The notes beneath the pieces were generated by a model. It saw nothing but the letters and a program-made list of their open reading frames with translations, did not search any database and had not been told where the DNA came from. From Hellea sp964472905 (GTDB lineage: Bacteria > Pseudomonadota > Alphaproteobacteria > Caulobacterales > Maricaulaceae), in NCBI GenBank assembly GCA_964472905.1, contig CAYYMI010000007.1, forward strand, positions 1 to 59,985: DNA of 59,985 nt. Direction: 5' to 3'. The translations under genes were made by a program, and so were the position numbers. This document shows, in pieces, positions 50,172 to 58,548 of the stretch. Within the stretch, counting starts at the first letter, position 1, and each line of letters starts with the position of its first letter.

Positions 50172-51116
50172 ATGGGAGCTCACCATCATCACGACCATTC
50201 CCATGGTCATAATCACCATCACGGACGCCACGGACATGGTCATTCCCATTCACATGGGGGAGACAACAACCGAAGGCGTGTTGGTATCGCTGCGGCTTTA
50301 ACCGGATTATTTATGCTTGCGGAAGTCGTGGGAGGATTAATCTCAGGGTCTTTAGCGCTTTTGGCCGATGCAGGTCATATGCTGACTGATTTTGCCGCCT
50401 TAGCTATGGCATGGGGCGCTTTTACTATTGCTAAACGGCCCGCAAATTGGAAACACACCTTTGGCTATGACCGTTTTTCGATTTTGATAGCTTTCGTTAA
50501 TGGATTGATGCTTTTTCTCATTGCGATGTGGATTGTCTGGGAAGCTTTTCACCGCATTCAATCGCCCGGAGAGATATTGGCGGGCCCGATGCTATGGGTC
50601 GCGATTGGCGGCTTAGTCATTAACTTAGTTGTCTTCAAAATTCTAACGGGGGCGGATCAAGAAAATTTGAATATTCGCGGGGCCGTTCTTCACGTCTTGG
50701 GCGATTTATTAGGGTCTATCGCTGCGATCATTGCCGCGCTTGTCATAATGAAAACGGGCTGGTTGCCGATAGATCCTTTATTATCGGTTTTGGTCGCTGT
50801 TCTCATTTTGCGCAGTGCTTGGGTTTTGATCAAAGATAGCGCGCATATTTTACTAGAAGGCGCGCCGTCCCATATTGACCGAAGGGCCATACGTGAGAAC
50901 TTACCAAACCATATTGAAAACTTAATTCGCGTCGAGCATATTCATGCGTGGTCAATAACGCCCGAACGACCCATGGTAACGATGGAAGCGATTGTATCTG
51001 ATAAAGCCAGTCTGGAAACTGTCAGCCGCTCTATTAAATCTCATCTTAAGACAGAATTTGGGATTGATCATGCGACAGTCGATGTGATGCGCGAATCCTC
51101 TAAGAAAGAAGATTAA
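50172..51116 (+). CDS. Cation diffusion facilitator (zinc-type exporter)
   Basis: A 314-aa inner-membrane antiporter of divalent cations. His-rich N-terminal tail (HHHHDHSHGHNHHHGRHGHG) is a metal-binding extension. Six hydrophobic helices follow. The two binding sites are visible: LLADAGHMLTDFAAL in TM2 and RGAVLHVLGDLLGS in TM5, both H-x3-D, which points to zinc. The cytoplasmic C-terminal domain (IENLIRVEHIHAWSITPERP) is complete. The regulator is not adjacent. Confidence 0.94.
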   Translation: MGAHHHHDHSHGHNHHHGRHGHGHSHSHGGDNNRRRVGIAAALTGLFMLAEVVGGLISGSLALLADAGHMLTDFAALAMAWGAFTIAKRPANWKHTFGYDRFSILIAFVNGLMLFLIAMWIVWEAFHRIQSPGEILAGPMLWVAIGGLVINLVVFKILTGADQENLNIRGAVLHVLGDLLGSIAAIIAALVIMKTGWLPIDPLLSVLVAVLILRSAWVLIKDSAHILLEGAPSHIDRRAIRENLPNHIENLIRVEHIHAWSITPERPMVTMEAIVSDKASLETVSRSIKSHLKTEFGIDHATVDVMRESSKKED

Positions 51117-51142
51117 TCCTCAGAAACTAAGTGTGAGTCTAT

Positions 51143-51163
51143 TTTTGTTGATACTCAACAAAA
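51143..51163. repeat. Hairpin/palindrome (arms TTTTGTTGA and TCAACAAAA) just before the DUF2793 gene
   Basis: Perfect 9-bp dyad with a 3-base centre. The 3' arm merges into the purine ribosome site AAAAGGA of the DUF2793 gene, 10 bases before its ATG. In RNA it could mask that site; as DNA it could be an operator. It does not fit a terminator of the CDF gene since the T-rich part comes first. Confidence 0.4.
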
Positions 51164-51172
51164 GGATTTTCA

Positions 51173-52447
51173 ATGGACCTTACAAGCCCAAACCTCAAAC
51201 TCTCATATTTAGCTCCCGCGCAAGCCCAAAAACACGTCACGCATAATGAAGCGTTAAGACAGCTAGATGCGCTGGTTCAGCTCTCAGCTCTATCAATATC
51301 GAACACACCGCTCACTGCGCCTGAAAATGGAGACAGACAAATCGTTGGATTAAATCCCGAAGGCGCGTTTGCTGGACAGGACAATAAGCTCGCAGCTTTT
51401 CAAGATGGAGCATGGGCATTTTTCACGCCGCAACTGGGGTGGCAAGCCTATATTGCAGATCAAGCTGAGTTTTATATGTTTGACGGAGCGTCATGGCAGA
51501 GCCCAAATACGCAACAAACTGATATGTTGGGGATTAATAGCTCCGCGGATGCGGTCAATCGTCTAGCCGTAAAAAGTCCTGCGACCTTATTCGATCATGA
51601 AGGAGGCGGGCATAATTTCAAGATAAACAAATCTGAGTCATCGAAAACAGCGAGTCAATTATTTCAGACAAATTATGTGTCCAAGGCCGAAATTGGTTTG
51701 ATAGGCGATGATAAGCTGCAATTAAAAGTGAGTAGTGATGGTAACCACTTTAAAGAAAGTTTCATTGCCGATAGTGAAACGGGGAGTGTGTCTTTCCCAT
51801 ATGGGACGGATATTGAAAAAATAGGAACCTCGGTCGAAGATAGTGGTGGTGTTGGGTTTCATTACGGCATTCCAAGCGTTTCAGTCAGTTATTTCGGGCG
51901 GCAGAATTTGAGTTTATCTCAAAGCCGTGTTTACTTTTGTCCAATCTATATCGATCGTCCGACAAAAGTCGTTGGCGGTCTTATTGCCCAATACGGCGCG
52001 AGTACAACGCCTGGGGCTGTGATAAGAGCTGGTATATTCAAATTAGGGCAAGCCAATGGAAATAATTGGTCAATCGGAGAGAGAGTCGGAGACTTTGGAA
52101 CTCATCCTGCTGACATAACCGGACATAAAGAATTTGAAACACAATCTCCGTCCTTGCTGGAGGCGGGATGGTACGCCTGTGCTGTCGGAACTAATGGGGC
52201 GGGTGTCGCCGTCAGGAATATACGCACGTTACAATCAGGACAATGTTTTCTTGTCAAATCAGGAAGCGCGGCAGGGGCAGACTTACGGTTTTCTGGCGCA
52301 GCTAGTCATTTATATACGAATAATGTTGTTTCAGAAATTGAAAATGGATTTCCAGAAAGCTGGAGCACAAATATCTTCGATTTATTGACGGTGCAACCTT
52401 ATGGATATCTGCCCTTTATTCCGAAATGGGAAGCTTGGGATATTTAA
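51173..52447 (+). CDS. DUF2793-containing protein (GTA/phage-associated type)
   Basis: A 424-aa protein. The N-terminus (SPNLKLSYLAPAQAQKHVTHNEALRQLDALVQLSALSI) is the DUF2793 hallmark, continued by tryptophan-rich segments (GAWAFFTPQLGWQAYIADQAEFYMFDGASWQ; about residues 78-110). DUF2793 proteins are frequent in alphaproteobacterial prophages and gene transfer agents, and resemble spike or fibre parts. The C-terminal half is beta-rich with no known domain by eye. Together with the GTA-like gene at 14598 it may be part of scattered phage-derived genes. The cargo or receptor is unknown. Confidence 0.72.
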   Translation: MDLTSPNLKLSYLAPAQAQKHVTHNEALRQLDALVQLSALSISNTPLTAPENGDRQIVGLNPEGAFAGQDNKLAAFQDGAWAFFTPQLGWQAYIADQAEFYMFDGASWQSPNTQQTDMLGINSSADAVNRLAVKSPATLFDHEGGGHNFKINKSESSKTASQLFQTNYVSKAEIGLIGDDKLQLKVSSDGNHFKESFIADSETGSVSFPYGTDIEKIGTSVEDSGGVGFHYGIPSVSVSYFGRQNLSLSQSRVYFCPIYIDRPTKVVGGLIAQYGASTTPGAVIRAGIFKLGQANGNNWSIGERVGDFGTHPADITGHKEFETQSPSLLEAGWYACAVGTNGAGVAVRNIRTLQSGQCFLVKSGSAAGADLRFSGAASHLYTNNVVSEIENGFPESWSTNIFDLLTVQPYGYLPFIPKWEAWDI

Positions 52448-52449
52448 AA

Positions 52450-53157
52450 TTAGCGACAACTCCGGTTTGGCCCCATATCGAGATGAAAGTGATCATGATG
52501 AGCGGCGTTAAAATCAGGACTTAAGGTCACGCGGAAAATCTTGCAGGCTTTATTACGAGCCTGCTTCAGGAATTTTTTGCGGGCTTTGTTATCACCTTTC
52601 CAATCTTTTTGAATTGAAATGATGCGCCCGTCTCTAAGTTCAAATCCCGTAATATCCCAAGCATTGGCAAAAGCATGTTCACTCCATTCTCCTGAGTTAT
52701 TACCATTTTGACGGCGGCATGAATATGTGCCGACATGGTGGATTTTTGAGATATCAGAGCCGAGATGTTTCTGGGCTAAATCATCAATTTCGCGCATCCA
52801 TATATAAGCTCCTATTGCTAACGGGCATTGCATATCAACGTCTATAGGTGACAAACTCGCAGCTGAACTTCCGGAAACAGTACGGGCGATTTTCCAGCCA
52901 CATGTTTTATTTGGTTTATGAGGCTCTGATGGGACTGAGTTTAGATTTGTTGCGGCTTGAGCCATATCCATACAAGTTTTGGACGGAGATAATGCCAGCC
53001 GCATAAATTGAGTCTTTGTTGCTACGCCCAACGGCGCTTCAGGATTTAAAGATCGCCACGGCAGATGTTGTTCTGGCACGGTTCGATCAGCGACAATGCC
53101 TAAAGCTATTGTGAGTGTCGTTATCAGGATGAAGAGTAAAGTCGAACGTTTCCACAT
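52450..53157 (-). CDS. Extensin-like family protein (D-Ala-D-Ala carboxypeptidase-like fold)
   Basis: A 235-aa protein with an N-terminal membrane segment (LLFILITTLTIALGIV), probably exported and anchored. The C-terminal domain is the bacterial extensin-like family, related to M15/VanY-type peptidases: SEHAFANAWDITGFEL and HHDHFHLDMGP contain the His/Asp metal-type motif. It may trim peptidoglycan or be an inactive binder. It follows the trypsin-like protease after 19 bases on the same strand, and its end faces the DUF2793 stop at 2 bases. Confidence 0.85.
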   Translation of the reverse strand: MWKRSTLLFILITTLTIALGIVADRTVPEQHLPWRSLNPEAPLGVATKTQFMRLALSPSKTCMDMAQAATNLNSVPSEPHKPNKTCGWKIARTVSGSSAASLSPIDVDMQCPLAIGAYIWMREIDDLAQKHLGSDISKIHHVGTYSCRRQNGNNSGEWSEHAFANAWDITGFELRDGRIISIQKDWKGDNKARKKFLKQARNKACKIFRVTLSPDFNAAHHDHFHLDMGPNRSCR

Positions 53158-53176
53158 TATCCTATTATGGAAGACC

Positions 53177-53971
53177 TTAATTCACCATGCAAACAACTTG
53201 AGCTATCCTGCGATCTCTACGAAGTTTATCGGCTTGAATACCATAGGTGTCCAAAGTTAAGGCGCTCGGCTTGCCATCGCGGTTTGTGATTAAGGTCCGA
53301 AGGTTTTCGGGCGTCACAGTATATATTCTGCCCCGCCTTGGACTTTCGGCGGAAACGACGCCAATAACTTCGCCGTCTTTATCCATAACGGGCGCTCCGC
53401 TTAATCCGCCCAAAGGACCAAATAACCCCTTGGTGCGGCCAACCTCGGACCACGCCAGAACGGCTTCGTCTGATTTATAACGCCCGCGCACCAACATGCG
53501 ATTGCGAGCGAGAAGGGATCCGACGACTTCACCGGGCCGCCCTTGAGGAAAGCCAAAGAAATATCCGCGTTCACCAATTTGACGTTCTGAATAAAGGTCA
53601 TTGGCTAAAGGTTTGCGTTTCCAATCTGATGTTAAAATCGCCGTATCTGTATTGCTAGAAACTTGTGTAGAGGTTCTGAGTATTTTTCGCGCGTCAATAC
53701 TGATACCAACGTCATTGCAGCTATCCACCACATGACGGGCCGTAATCCAATGGCCCTTACCGTCAATAGCAAAAGCAGTGCCTATGCCTGAGCGAGGTTT
53801 TTCCACGGTTACGATGACGCTTTCGTCACGCGGGCTTTCACTTGGGAGCATAGACCCTAATTCCGGTGGGGGTGACGGGGGCGTAATTTTCTCAGACGCG
53901 CGATTAGAATTGGCGTAAATTAAAATAACAATGATTAAATAAAATAGCCAATCAGGTATTTTTCGCCACAT
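53177..53971 (-). CDS. Membrane-anchored trypsin-like serine protease (S1 family)
   Basis: A 264-aa protease with an N-terminal hydrophobic anchor (WLFYLIIVILIYANS), so the catalytic part probably faces the periplasm. Catalytic His in ITARHVVDSC, Asp in SNTDTAILTSD and Ser in GGLSGAPVMDKDGEVIGV (GLSGAP replaces the usual GNSGGP) are in the right order. No PDZ domain follows. Tight spacing to DUF350 (9 bases) and extensin-like (19 bases) genes suggests one operon acting on the cell wall or envelope. Confidence 0.87.
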   Translation of the reverse strand: MWRKIPDWLFYLIIVILIYANSNRASEKITPPSPPPELGSMLPSESPRDESVIVTVEKPRSGIGTAFAIDGKGHWITARHVVDSCNDVGISIDARKILRTSTQVSSNTDTAILTSDWKRKPLANDLYSERQIGERGYFFGFPQGRPGEVVGSLLARNRMLVRGRYKSDEAVLAWSEVGRTKGLFGPLGGLSGAPVMDKDGEVIGVVSAESPRRGRIYTVTPENLRTLITNRDGKPSALTLDTYGIQADKLRRDRRIAQVVCMVN

Positions 53972-53980
53972 GAACCGATC

Positions 53981-54394
53981 CTAGCCAGAAATCGCAAAGG
54001 CAAGAATGATCGAACCCGCAATCTTAAAGGCGGCTAACACCGTTGCGGCTGGGACTTCATTATCTTTGATACGTTGGGGCATGCCTTTAAATATCGCATC
54101 TGTCAGACGGAATAAAAAGAGCTGAAGGAAAAGACTAATCGTTCCCCATAAGGCGACATCAATGAGACTAAACTTATTGACGAGACATGCCGCCAAGGGC
54201 AGGGCGAGACTAATAACGAGAGCGCTAAATGTTATAGCGGCGGCCATATTGCCATCTTGAACTAATTCCAATTCACGATGCGGGGTTAGTTTAACATAGA
54301 TAAAAAGACCTACGAGGTAGATTGCTGTCACAATTAAAAGATAAAATATTAACCATGGAAAACCGTTCGCGAGACTATCGAGGGCTGGTGTCAT
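53981..54394 (-). CDS. DUF350 (UPF0719) membrane protein
   Basis: A 137-aa inner-membrane protein with four predicted helices (FYLLIVTAIYLVGLFIYV, AAITFSALVISLALPLAAC, DVALWGTISLFLQLFLF, AAFKIAGSIILAFAIS). The stretch HRELELVQDGNMAAAITFSALVISLALP is diagnostic of DUF350. An earlier in-frame ATG at 54454 would add 20 unlike residues (MNAQIRRCGRV), so 54394 is preferred. First gene of the DUF350-protease-extensin-like set. Function unknown. Confidence 0.85.
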   Translation of the reverse strand: MTPALDSLANGFPWLIFYLLIVTAIYLVGLFIYVKLTPHRELELVQDGNMAAAITFSALVISLALPLAACLVNKFSLIDVALWGTISLFLQLFLFRLTDAIFKGMPQRIKDNEVPAATVLAAFKIAGSIILAFAISG

Positions 54395-54514
54395 AATTTT
54401 GGTCCAGTTTATAACAACGATGACGCGCCCACATCTGCGAATCTGAGCATTCAATGTGCCAGCATGTTTATAATTTCAAGCCTTTTATTGGCGTATCTGT
54501 TGCATTTTAGCAGT

Positions 54515-55696
54515 CTACAGCACTGGTGTTTCTTTTTTTACTTTTCTTTTTTCGCTCGCGCGCATTTTTTCAGATTCCGATTTTAGCTGTCCGCAAGCGG
54601 CTAGAATATCTCGGCCTCGCGGCGTTCTTATCGGCGAAGCGTATCCTGCACGGTTTACAATATCAGCAAATGTTTCAATCGTTTCCCAGTCAGAACATTC
54701 ATACTCACTATTTGGCCAAGGGTTAAACGGAATAAGATTAACTTTAGCTGGGATACCTTTGAGCAATTTGATGAGTTGCTTAGCGTGCCAAGGTTGATCA
54801 TTGACATCTTTGAGCATCACATATTCAAATGTTATGCGGCGTGAATTGGACAAACCTGGATAGTCGCGGCAGGCCTGCATCAAATCTTTAAGCGGGTATT
54901 TGCGGTTAATCGGCATGATTTGTTCACGCAGTTCATCATTCGCGGCGTGGAGGGATATGGCGAGCATAGCGGATGTACGTTCGCCCATGGGGCCAATTTC
55001 GGGCACGACACCAGAGGTCGACACCGTAATTCTTCGGCGACCTATACCTAGGCCTTCAGGGTCACAGATTATATCGAGACTATTTCCAACTTGCTCTGTA
55101 TTATAGAGAGGTTCACCCATCCCCATGAAAACAATATTTGTTAATTTGCGGTTGTCTTGGGTGGTCGGCCATTCTCCGAGGTCATCTCGGGCAATGATAA
55201 CCTGTAAAACGATCTCTCTGGCCGTTAGGTTTCGGACAAGCTTCTGAGTACCTGTATGGCAAAATTTGCAAGTGAGGGTACATCCGACTTGCGAGGACAC
55301 ACAAAGCGCGCCTGTCTTGGAGACGTCAGGAATGAAGACGCTCTCGACTTCAATTCCAGGGGCCATACGAATAAGATATTTACGCGTGCCATCCACACTT
55401 ATCTGGCGTTCAATGATTTCAGGCCTCTCTAAAGAAAAGACTGTTTGAAGTTTTGCTCTTAAAGGCTTTGCGATATTGGTCATTTGACACCACTCGGTGA
55501 CGCCGTAATTATAGATCCAATGAAAAATCTGTTTGGTGCGCATTCGGATTTTTTTAGGTTCAATAGCTAGAATGCTTTCATTCTTGCTCAAGTGTTCTGC
55601 GATCTCTTTTCGGCCTAAACCGACTAGTTTAATTAACTCGTCTGATTCAAGGCTGGATATAGGCCGCTTTATATCTGAAATTAACGTCGTGCTCAT
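54515..55696 (-). CDS. rlmN: 23S rRNA (adenine-2503-C2)/tRNA methyltransferase RlmN
   Basis: Radical SAM enzyme that makes m2A in 23S rRNA and in some tRNAs. 393 aa; the cluster-binding C-x3-C-x2-C is CTLTCKFCHTG, followed by FMGMGEPLYN and the catalytic second Cys in DILAACGQL near the C-terminus. The GGEP-type loop is MGMGEP. Complete by length. It follows apaG on the same strand after 68 bases. Confidence 0.97.
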   Translation of the reverse strand: MSTTLISDIKRPISSLESDELIKLVGLGRKEIAEHLSKNESILAIEPKKIRMRTKQIFHWIYNYGVTEWCQMTNIAKPLRAKLQTVFSLERPEIIERQISVDGTRKYLIRMAPGIEVESVFIPDVSKTGALCVSSQVGCTLTCKFCHTGTQKLVRNLTAREIVLQVIIARDDLGEWPTTQDNRKLTNIVFMGMGEPLYNTEQVGNSLDIICDPEGLGIGRRRITVSTSGVVPEIGPMGERTSAMLAISLHAANDELREQIMPINRKYPLKDLMQACRDYPGLSNSRRITFEYVMLKDVNDQPWHAKQLIKLLKGIPAKVNLIPFNPWPNSEYECSDWETIETFADIVNRAGYASPIRTPRGRDILAACGQLKSESEKMRASEKRKVKKETPVL

Positions 55697-55764
55697 AGCG
55701 CGTGCTCAATAGCATAGTTTGCAAGATTGGACAGGTCTGATTATCAGAGGGTTTCGGTAAGGGG

Positions 55765-56175
55765 TTAGTTAAAGACTAAACCTTCATGAGGGCTATCAAG
55801 AACAAAGGCCGGAATATCAACGTCATAGCTCTCACCATCTGATTCTTCCACAGTATAGCTACCTCGCATCATGCCAGATGGCGCGGTTAGAGGGGCGCCG
55901 CTTGTATAGCGAAAGACTTCGCCAGGTTTAACGACGGGTTTTTCGCCGACAACACCTTTGCCACGAACTTCTTGCACTTGGCCGCGACTATCGGCGATTT
56001 GCCAAAACCGGTCCGTCACAGTTAAGTCTTTTGCGCCTTGATTGTCGATTTCGACCGTATAGGCCCATATGAACCTCGATTCAGCAGGGCTAGACTGATC
56101 TGCCAGAAACTCTGGCTCAACTCTAACAACAACATCTTTCGTGCGCTGTTCAAACATTGGATAGTCTGACGACAT
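55765..56175 (-). CDS. apaG: ApaG protein
   Basis: A 136-aa single-domain protein of the ApaG/FN3-like fold (VRVEPEFLADQSSPAESRFIWAYTVEIDNQG, LTVTDRFWQIADSRGQVQEVRGKGVVGEKPVVKPGEVFRYTSGAPLTAPSGMMRGSY), all family hallmarks. Its exact role is not settled; E. coli ApaG sits beside ApaH. The ATG has GGAGGAGGG before it. Divergent from dcd by 169 bases. Confidence 0.95.
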   Translation of the reverse strand: MSSDYPMFEQRTKDVVVRVEPEFLADQSSPAESRFIWAYTVEIDNQGAKDLTVTDRFWQIADSRGQVQEVRGKGVVGEKPVVKPGEVFRYTSGAPLTAPSGMMRGSYTVEESDGESYDVDIPAFVLDSPHEGLVFN

Positions 56176-56344
56176 CCATCCCTCCTCCGGGTGAGCGTGC
56201 TCTCGGTTATACGAGTCGTGTCCACGCGTCTCTCTATGTATTTACTGCCGCGTTGGGCGCGTTGGCGCAAGTGATTTAGCTCGTCTCCACTAGAAATTTA
56301 CAGTTGATACTTGTCTCAGGGGAATGGAGTGCTAGGTCAAAGTC

Positions 56345-57379
56345 ATGACCAAGGGGATTATGCAGGGTATTTTACCACAGCAAGCCATACAAAGCTTGCT
56401 TGATAATGGGTCTATTAAAGCCCCGCTCATGGGCACGGATGGACATCCGGTGCAAATTCAACCTGCGAGTTTAGATTTGCGGCTGGGCTATAAAGCCTTT
56501 CGGTTGCGCGCGAGTTTTTTACCAGGAGAAAACCGTAAGGTTGCGGACTGTCTTGGTGACGTACAGATGCATGAGGTTGATTTGACCCATGGAGCGGTCT
56601 TGGAAACAGGTTGTGTTTATTTGGTGCCATTGCAAGAAAGCCTGTCGTTACCAGATAGGATTGCCGCGGCGGCTAATCCGAAAAGTTCAACAGGGCGCTT
56701 AGACGTCTTCACGCGAGTCATTTGTGATTATGCGGCTCAATTTGATGCAATGCCTTCCGGATATGAAGGACCTCTTTATGTCGAAATTGCCCCGCGCACA
56801 TTTTCTATCTTGGTTAGGCCAGGGGATAGGCTTGTGCAAATGCGTTTTCGGCAGGGAGCGATGACAGTATTAGAAACCCAAACCGTTAGTCTTGATCTAA
56901 AAGGCTTTGACGAGACAGGTATTATTGGATGGCGGGCTCGCCGTCATGCAGGTCTTGTCGATGTGAGTGATGTTGGGGGGCACAAAGCCAGGGATTTTTG
57001 GGAACCTTTATATAGCGACAACGGCCAACTTGTTTTGGACCCCGAAGAATTTTATATTCTTGCGTCAAAAGAATCTGTTTCAATACCTGCTGACCAAGCC
57101 GCAGAAATGGCGCCTATTGCAACTGAGATTGGTGAGTTTCGCGCCCATTATGCAGGGTTTTTTGATCCTGGTTTTGGCGTCGCGGCTATAGGCGGGGCAG
57201 GCTCACGCGCCGTGCTTGAAGTGCGAGGACGTGACGTACCGTTCTTGATGCGAGACGGACAGCCCGTTGCCAAACTCTTATTCGAAGCCATGAGCGAAAC
57301 CCCGACATCGCTTTACGGCGAGAAAGGTTCACATTACCAAGCCCAAAGCTTAAAGCTCAGTAAGCATTTTCGAGATTAA
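56345..57379 (+). CDS. dcd: dCTP deaminase, long two-domain alphaproteobacterial type
   Basis: Converts dCTP to dUTP for thymidylate synthesis. 344 aa, about twice the size of E. coli Dcd (193), as in the alphaproteobacterial form with an added domain. It shows SLDLRLGYKAFR and ARPNKSS-like AAANPKSSTGRLDVFTRVICDYAAQFD, and the second half (EFYILASKESVSIPADQAAEMAP, GFFDPGFGVAAIGGAGSRAVLEVRGRDVPFLMRDGQPVAKL) matches the dUTPase/Dcd fold. Start is ATG at 56345 or Met6 at 56360; the latter has AAGGGG but only 3 bases away. Confidence 0.92.
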   Translation: MTKGIMQGILPQQAIQSLLDNGSIKAPLMGTDGHPVQIQPASLDLRLGYKAFRLRASFLPGENRKVADCLGDVQMHEVDLTHGAVLETGCVYLVPLQESLSLPDRIAAAANPKSSTGRLDVFTRVICDYAAQFDAMPSGYEGPLYVEIAPRTFSILVRPGDRLVQMRFRQGAMTVLETQTVSLDLKGFDETGIIGWRARRHAGLVDVSDVGGHKARDFWEPLYSDNGQLVLDPEEFYILASKESVSIPADQAAEMAPIATEIGEFRAHYAGFFDPGFGVAAIGGAGSRAVLEVRGRDVPFLMRDGQPVAKLLFEAMSETPTSLYGEKGSHYQAQSLKLSKHFRD

Positions 57380-57382
57380 ATT

Positions 57383-58324
57383 TTAAGCCGAGCAGCTCGC
57401 GCCGCCGAGGACGCAAAATTTAGAACAATGCGGGTGGTTGAGTTTAACCGGCCCAAGGCTTTCTTTGAGAGTTTTGCCTGTTTCAAATTGAGGATCGTCC
57501 CATAACAACGTACAAGCCAAAACAGCGGCTTTGTCTTCGCCTTTGCGTTTGACGACCATACGGGATGTCGCGCACATCATGCTATCGGGATGAACATCTA
57601 ATATGCCCCAACACGCCACGGTGATTTCAGGGACATCCACGGCTTCGTCCATCTCAGGAAATAAAATTGTAGCCGCTGGATCATTGGCGTCGATTTTCCA
57701 GCCTTGCGTTTCAATTAAGTTTCCATACCCTTTTCGAGCGACGTCGTCGCTTTCTGAAAACATCGCGCGTCCAGCAATATTAAGCGTAAAATTATGCTCG
57801 GTCAGCCATGCCATACCTTTTAGAGCAATTGCAAAACTTCCGGCGCCGCGTTCTTGATCGTGGCCCTCTTCGCTAAAGTGATCGAGACTGACACGAAGGG
57901 TCATTTTTCCGGGAAACCTGCTTTGAAGATCTAGCAGCCCTTTTTGCACGCGAGGGCGCATCATCGGTTTCATAGCATTGGTGAGCACAAGCAGGTCATG
58001 GCCGCGCTCTAACGCCATTTCAGACAGGCGTAACATGTGAGGGTTCAGATAAGGCTCGCCGCCTGTGAAAGCGATTTCGATCTGTCCGTAGCCAAGCTCT
58101 TCTATTTCATCCAGATAAGGGGCCATATCCTCTGGGGTCAGATAGACAAAATGATCTGCAGTCGGGCTACTCTTTATATAGCAATTAGCGCATTCAATAT
58201 TGCAGAGCGATCCTGAGTTGAACCAAAGCGTTGTCAGGTCCTTGAAAAAAACGGATGCCCGTTTTTCCCCTTTTGCGGTAATAGACGGATTTTTAAATTT
58301 ATTTGGGTCAATTAATGCGTTCAT
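57383..58324 (-). CDS. Radical SAM protein with C-terminal cysteine cluster
   Basis: A 313-aa radical SAM protein. The cluster motif is CNIECANCYI (C-x3-C-x2-C), followed by IEIAFTGGEPYLNPHML and strand motifs of the TIM barrel. Additional Cys residues at the end (CWGILDVHPDSMMCA; HPHCSKFCVLGGASCSA) could bind a second cluster, as in SPASM-like proteins. TTG at 58366 is possible, but ATG at 58324 starts the conserved-looking part. The reaction cannot be assigned. It converges with dcd at a 3-base gap and diverges from the acyl-AMP ligase. Confidence 0.82.
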   Translation of the reverse strand: MNALIDPNKFKNPSITAKGEKRASVFFKDLTTLWFNSGSLCNIECANCYIKSSPTADHFVYLTPEDMAPYLDEIEELGYGQIEIAFTGGEPYLNPHMLRLSEMALERGHDLLVLTNAMKPMMRPRVQKGLLDLQSRFPGKMTLRVSLDHFSEEGHDQERGAGSFAIALKGMAWLTEHNFTLNIAGRAMFSESDDVARKGYGNLIETQGWKIDANDPAATILFPEMDEAVDVPEITVACWGILDVHPDSMMCATSRMVVKRKGEDKAAVLACTLLWDDPQFETGKTLKESLGPVKLNHPHCSKFCVLGGASCSA

Positions 58325-58485
58325 GACAGGCGCTTTAACGATGTTTTGGCTCACTGTCACACACAATTGCGTGAATAAGCTCTTGGAACTTTGTTACAAA
58401 CTGTATCAAGGCGTGAAACTTAGGCTAATTTTCGTGTGTTAGGGGAACCTTTACTTCTTAGGTTAATTCCCTAATAAGACTTTTT

Positions 58486-58514
58486 TTGACAGAGCGCCCC
58501 ATCTCCAGATTAAA
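58486..58514 (+). promoter_or_regulatory. Candidate sigma70 promoter of the acyl-AMP ligase
   Basis: TTGACA (58486-58491) with a 17-base spacer to ATTAAA (58509-58514), about 35 bases before the start codon at 58549. The -35 is perfect, the -10 weak. Confidence 0.4.
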
Positions 58515-58548
58515 AGCGGAGGCGTTCGTTCGAAGCGGGATACATGAT

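Noticed and set aside
58461..58477. Near CtrA-type box (TTAT-N7-TTAACC on minus strand) upstream of the radical SAM gene
   Set aside because: One mismatch in the first half-site and 137 bases from the start codon; not strong enough to call.
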